The notes under the pieces: generated by a model
Seen by the model: only the letters and a program-made list of their open reading frames with translations
What the model was told of the DNA's origin: nothing
Database searches by the model: none
Translations under genes and position numbers: made by a program
NCBI RefSeq assembly: GCF_016107625.1
Contig: NZ_JABASV010000002.1
Coordinates: 248,001-312,000, forward strand
From: Vreelandella alkaliphila
GTDB lineage: Bacteria > Pseudomonadota > Gammaproteobacteria > Pseudomonadales > Halomonadaceae
DNA: 64,000 nt
Reading direction: 5' to 3'
Shown here: one piece after another, positions 61,096-64,000 of the stretch
Position numbering within the stretch: the stretch's first letter is position 1
Layout: each line of letters starts with the position of its first letter

Positions 61096-62600
61096 TACTC
61101 GCCCTCCTGATTCGGCACGTACTCCGAATGCCAATAGAAGTCGATGCGTGGTCTTCCGGTTGTCGGCACCTCCATTTCAGTCAGATAGCCATGTTCAACA
61201 AGTACATCTAATGCCCCTTGCACGGCCTCGGTCGTGTCCAACCCTTGCCAGCCGCGTTGCTGTACCTGCTTAACCTTGAAAGGGTTGGGCAGCTTCTGGC
61301 GGCGCTTCAAAATCAACTTGGCACCTTGGATGCCACTGTTGGTGGCTGCGCTATACAAACGTTCGGCATGAGTGCGCAGGAAGTCGGCCCACTCAAGGGC
61401 TCTTGCGGTAGAGGTCTTGCCCACGCTGCCTTGCTCCCCATCTATCACGGCGAACAGCAGCGCCAAGCTACCCACCGTCTTGGGCATCTTTAGCAAGTGT
61501 TCAGCCATTAGCGGGGAGAGGTTGCCGGAACGGCACTCGACGTTGATCTCTGTCATCCACTCGATGAATAGCTCTTGAGCATCGGCGGTGAAGCGCCAAG
61601 CGGGTGGGTCTCCATCTTCATCAGTACCCAATTCCAGCGAGTGCAGGCGGTAAAAGACCTGGGAAAAGCGCTCCTTTGCTTTAGGGTCAGGTTTGCGGTC
61701 GATCCATTTCCAAGAAGATTTGCCGTCTGGCCAAACAGCCAGTTGGAAACGCTGTATCAAGCCATCGTTAACCGTCCCCTTAGCACCTCGCACGATAGGC
61801 GCTAGCTTGCTTGGCTGAATGCCGCCAATGATGTTTAAGGCACACCGTTCAATAGCCACCGTTCCCCGGCCAATGCGGTCATAAGTAAATCGTGAATCAC
61901 CATTGAAACACTCTAGGTAGAAGGCGCGTTCAGCGGCGTTCTCTTCTTGCTGAAGTTTTGCCAGCAGGCCCGCCAGTTCATCCCGTAAGATGGTTAAGTG
62001 GTGATCAAACTGGTTCATCAGTTCGCCCGCTTTTTCCACCGTTGCATCGTTCAGAATGTAGCGCTCAGCAGGCCCGGGGGACTCAGGCTCCTTGATACTC
62101 CCCAAGGTCTCTTTGGCTGCATCCATTTCGCCTTTGGCGGCCAGATCCTTAGCCTTTTTCTTAACCGCTGCTTTAGCGATCTCGAACAGCTCAATCTCTT
62201 CCTTGTAAGCCTTAACGCCCTTTTCGTGCTCTCTCCTTGCTTCCGCTTCAATGGCGTCAATAGCAAAGCGCATTGCCTTGATTGCCGGGGTTTTCATTGC
62301 TGAAGGGTCGCCCACCAGCACCGCCCACAGCACAATGACAATTTCCCAGTCATCATGCTGCTTCGGGCGCATACGCACTTTATGGCCTACCAAGCCAGCT
62401 AACAGGGCTAGCGCCGATACTGCACAGTATTCCGGCGGGCACTGGATACGTTGGGCAACGTCGAGCACATAGTCGCGCAGCTCTTCCGGCAACATTTCCG
62501 GTTGAAAGCTCGGCACTTCGGGGAGGCTTTGCGGTAACGCCCTCGGGGGCGTCACCTTATCGACTTGCTGGTCTAGCCAGTTTTCAGCCGCGTTAAACAT
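61095..62600 (-). CDS. DUF3987 (YfjI-like) replication-type protein
   Basis: A 501-residue protein. The middle shows an RecA/helicase-like shape: LWAVLVGDPSAMKTPAIKAM in place of a Walker A (G-D-P-S-x-x-KTP), an inserted charged coiled coil (about 120-180: REHEKGVKAYKEEIELFEIAKAAVKKKAKD), then LTILRDELAGLLAKLQ resembling Walker B (RDEL) and NIIGGIQPSKLA, all DUF3987 hallmarks. The C-terminus holds a winged-helix-like part (ALDVLVEHGYLTEMEVPTTGRPRIDFYW). DUF3987 proteins lie beside primase fragments in prophages and satellites and probably act as replicative helicases. Confidence 0.82.
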   Translation of the reverse strand: MFNAAENWLDQQVDKVTPPRALPQSLPEVPSFQPEMLPEELRDYVLDVAQRIQCPPEYCAVSALALLAGLVGHKVRMRPKQHDDWEIVIVLWAVLVGDPSAMKTPAIKAMRFAIDAIEAEARREHEKGVKAYKEEIELFEIAKAAVKKKAKDLAAKGEMDAAKETLGSIKEPESPGPAERYILNDATVEKAGELMNQFDHHLTILRDELAGLLAKLQQEENAAERAFYLECFNGDSRFTYDRIGRGTVAIERCALNIIGGIQPSKLAPIVRGAKGTVNDGLIQRFQLAVWPDGKSSWKWIDRKPDPKAKERFSQVFYRLHSLELGTDEDGDPPAWRFTADAQELFIEWMTEINVECRSGNLSPLMAEHLLKMPKTVGSLALLFAVIDGEQGSVGKTSTARALEWADFLRTHAERLYSAATNSGIQGAKLILKRRQKLPNPFKVKQVQQRGWQGLDTTEAVQGALDVLVEHGYLTEMEVPTTGRPRIDFYWHSEYVPNQEGE

Positions 62601-63099
62601 GAGCGCCCACCTCCTTTGCGGCAGCCCTCAGACGGCCAGCAGCCACCGCCAAGCGGTTGCGGTCGTCATCAGATAACAGCGTCCCGCTATGCACAGCCTC
62701 AGCCGCTAACAGCGCAATCAGGGCTTCACGCGCTACCGCTGCCAATACGTCACGGGGAACCCAACGCTCCCCAGGGCGCTTGCTAGCGGTGTATGCGTCG
62801 TTATCACGTTGAGGAAATAGGTCTTTAAGCTCTAAGCCGATAGCGGCTAGCACGTCCCCCGTTGGGCATCCTGCGAAGCACTTCATCAGGATGGTGCCGT
62901 CTGAGGTTTCACGCACCGCCAGACTAGGCGAGCGGTCTTGGTGTGCCGGGCAGCACGCCAGCCAACGCCCCGGCCCGTTTTCTTTCACCTTGTCGAGTCG
63001 ATCCAAGATGGCGTAAACGTCCGGGCGGGTGCTATTATTGGCTTGAACAGTACTTTTATGCGCTCGGCTTCGGTCGGGCGTTTTTATTGCTCGCTGCAT
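62593..63099 (-). CDS. CHC2 zinc-finger primase-like protein
   Basis: A 168-residue protein. WLACCPAHQDRSPSLAV and LMKCFAGCPTGDVLAAIGL form the CHC2-type zinc-binding motif of DnaG-like primases, with C, H, C, C ligands. No Toprim catalytic domain follows; the C-terminal 70 residues are helical and Ala-rich. It probably gives DNA or RNA binding to the adjacent DUF3987 protein as a split primase-helicase. The start overlaps the upstream gene by 16 bases; an internal start is possible. Confidence 0.8.
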   Translation of the reverse strand: MQRAIKTPDRSRAHKSTVQANNSTRPDVYAILDRLDKVKENGPGRWLACCPAHQDRSPSLAVRETSDGTILMKCFAGCPTGDVLAAIGLELKDLFPQRDNDAYTASKRPGERWVPRDVLAAVAREALIALLAAEAVHSGTLLSDDDRNRLAVAAGRLRAAAKEVGAHV

Positions 63100-63314
63100 A
63101 CATAGCCCTCCTCTTGCAGCCAGTCGCGGCGCTCCTCGAAGGTGCTAGACAGCAGCCACAGCGTCTCTATAAGCGCCTCACGTTTCAGCCCATCAATGTC
63201 ATGGTCGTTAAGCAGCATCGCCACGCCAGCGAGGATTTTTGACGCCTGTTCCATTTGGCGCACGTCCCCAGTAAGGGCAGCTTTCAGAAGGTAGGTTTGA
63301 TCTTGAGGAGTCAT
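63084..63314 (-). CDS. Small hypothetical island protein
   Basis: A 76-residue helical protein (YLLKAALTGDVRQMEQASKILAG; ALIETLWLLSSTFEERRDWLQEEG). ATG overlaps the upstream stop by four bases. No family recognised. Confidence 0.65.
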   Translation of the reverse strand: MTPQDQTYLLKAALTGDVRQMEQASKILAGVAMLLNDHDIDGLKREALIETLWLLSSTFEERRDWLQEEGYVCSEQ

Positions 63315-63487
63315 AGGCCAGTCTCCTTGCTAAACGCCTGGGCTTCGCGCTGCATCTCCTTGAACTCAAGGTGATTGACTAAACCGCTAGCAAGCGCCTG
63401 CTCGGCTGTTAAGAAGCGATCCGGGTTAGTGAACTGGAAGCGAATAGTTCGGGTGCGTAGGTCGCAGTTAATGGCTATGGGCATCAT
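63311..63487 (-). CDS. Small hypothetical island protein, 58 residues
   Basis: This ORF reads MMPIAINCDLRTRTIRF ... FKEMQREAQAFSKETGL. It begins four bases inside the upstream gene (ATGA) and ends with an ATGA overlap to the next, so translational coupling supports it as real. It contains no recognisable domain. Confidence 0.65.
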   Translation of the reverse strand: MMPIAINCDLRTRTIRFQFTNPDRFLTAEQALASGLVNHLEFKEMQREAQAFSKETGL

Positions 63488-63732
63488 TGGACCACCTCCT
63501 GAGAATCCAGGTAGGCAACAGCGCCAGCCAACGCGCCCTTTACGGTCTGGGCACCGATACCGTGCGGCATATCGGCATCAAGCCAAGCGGCTACTGGAAC
63601 GGCGGCTTTTTCGTGGTGAGTTATGTGGCAAGCGTCACTGCGTCCAGTTTGGCGCACAGCATCACGCCAATCGGTGGCTTCAATGACGGTTTCTTGACCA
63701 GTACGGGCGAAGGTGATTTTGAACAGGCTCAT
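63484..63732 (-). CDS. Small hypothetical island protein, 82 residues
   Basis: MSLFKITFARTGQETVIEATDWRDAV suggests a small beta-alpha fold, with HITHHEKAAVPV in the middle. It overlaps both neighbours by four bases. No family recognised. Confidence 0.65.
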   Translation of the reverse strand: MSLFKITFARTGQETVIEATDWRDAVRQTGRSDACHITHHEKAAVPVAAWLDADMPHGIGAQTVKGALAGAVAYLDSQEVVQ

Positions 63733-63872
63733 TGGCTCACCTCCGCGTTGCCGTGGCTATTCCCTTTGGCTAGCGCTAGGGCAAGGTCTATAACCGGGCG
63801 CGTTAGCTTTTCCCCACGATAGGGGGCGAGGATTGCCGTCAGGCGGGCGAGTTGATCACGGGTAACTATCAT
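63729..63872 (-). CDS. Small hypothetical island protein, 47 residues
   Basis: Reads MIVTRDQLARLTAILAPYRG ... DLALALAKGNSHG. ATGA overlaps on both sides make it part of the same coupled chain. The helical pattern is compatible with a small DNA- or protein-binding peptide; no family recognised. Confidence 0.6.
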   Translation of the reverse strand: MIVTRDQLARLTAILAPYRGEKLTRPVIDLALALAKGNSHGNAEVSQ

Positions 63873-64000
63873 GCCGTTGCCCCCTTGGTAACTTGCTCGA
63901 TCCAGGCGTCTAGGTCGGCAATGTCGTAGCGAACGGCACGGCCTAATTTTTGGTGTTTAGGTGGTTTGGTTCCGGCGAGAATCCCCATACAGCGGGATTG
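63869..64000 (-). CDS. AlpA/excisionase-type helix-turn-helix protein, 5' end outside window
   Basis: The last 43 residues are visible: CMGILAGTKPPKHQKLG, RAVRYDIADLDAWIEQ. The pattern 'G-x-x-P-P-x-x-x-K-L-G-R-x-V-R-Y-x-x-x-D-L-D-x-W' is that of the AlpA/MerR-like excisionase fold. In P4- and PICI-type elements AlpA governs excision and island activation. Start and N-terminal helix lie beyond the right edge. Confidence 0.75.
   Translation of the reverse strand, partial: QSRCMGILAGTKPPKHQKLGRAVRYDIADLDAWIEQVTKGATA

Larger units (their letters stand above)
56599..64000. mobile_element. Capsid-encoding, portal-less phage satellite-like island (right end outside window)
   Basis: Twelve consecutive minus-strand genes fill this part, mostly overlapping by 1-16 bases. 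Order of transcription: AlpA-like, four small ORFs, CHC2 primase-like, DUF3987, hypothetical, scaffold-like coiled coil, capsid, small terminase, large terminase, terminator, tRNA-Arg. Replication and packaging genes are present, but no portal, maturation protease, connector, tail, holin or lysin is visible. An integrase is not in view and may lie just beyond the right edge. The left boundary at the tRNA 3' end is inferred. Confidence 0.7.

Overview
The window reads as chromosomal DNA of a halophilic gammaproteobacterium, most likely Halomonadaceae (Halomonas or a near relative). This is inferred from content rather than a marker gene: many Sec-exported solute-binding proteins, a BCCT transporter, a salt-associated DUF481 outer-membrane protein, TctCBA and TRAP carboxylate uptake, and an ABC urea transporter with urease. 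Genes are dense, with many 4-bp ATGA overlaps and several strong bidirectional terminators between convergent units.

Layout. 1-9.3 kb: end of an IclR regulator, a YqaA-type membrane protein, a large MscS-type channel, a truncated BCCT transporter, a divergent pteridine-reductase/HPPK-like pair, a lone flagellin with a sigma-28 promoter, a full BCCT transporter and a DUF481 protein. 9.5-15.3 kb: CitA/DcuS-type two-component system next to tctCBA. 15.4-21.5 kb: urea ABC transporter urtABCDE. 21.5-25.3 kb: Mn/Fe-type metal ABC transporter, one permease carrying a C-terminal winged-helix-like tail. 25.6-29.7 kb: copper-type TonB receptor with a Met-rich insert, a DUF2946 protein and a PepSY membrane protein. 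29.9-33.0 kb: modABC and a one-domain ModE. 33.3-47.5 kb: urease in two parts, ureD and then ureABC/ureEFG, separated by 8 kb of iron-siderophore genes. 47.8-49.6 kb: a Cache-domain chemoreceptor. 49.8-56.4 kb: a TRAP transporter, an FAD-linked 2-hydroxyacid dehydrogenase, a LysR regulator and a second, near-duplicate TRAP binding protein. 56.5 kb: tRNA-Arg(CCG).

From 57.2 kb to the right edge every gene is on the minus strand and phage-like. In transcription order they are an AlpA-like protein, four small ORFs, a CHC2 zinc-finger primase fragment, a DUF3987 protein, a hypothetical protein, a coiled-coil scaffold-like protein, a major capsid protein, and small and large terminase. No portal, protease, tail or lysis gene is visible before the tRNA. 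This looks like a compact capsid-encoding, helper-dependent satellite at tRNA-Arg, and it is the most unusual object in the window.

The best regulatory signal is a shared promoter architecture. urtA, ureD and ureA each have a near-perfect sigma-54 -24/-12 element (GG-N10-GC), preceded 70-150 bp upstream by two dyads resembling the NtrC site GCAC-N7-GTGC. The three separated urea operons therefore look like one nitrogen-controlled regulon. Other sites called are two sigma-28 promoters (flagellin, chemoreceptor), a ModE-type operator at modA and Fur-like boxes at the two iron operons. All assignments are from reading the sequence; no database search was run.
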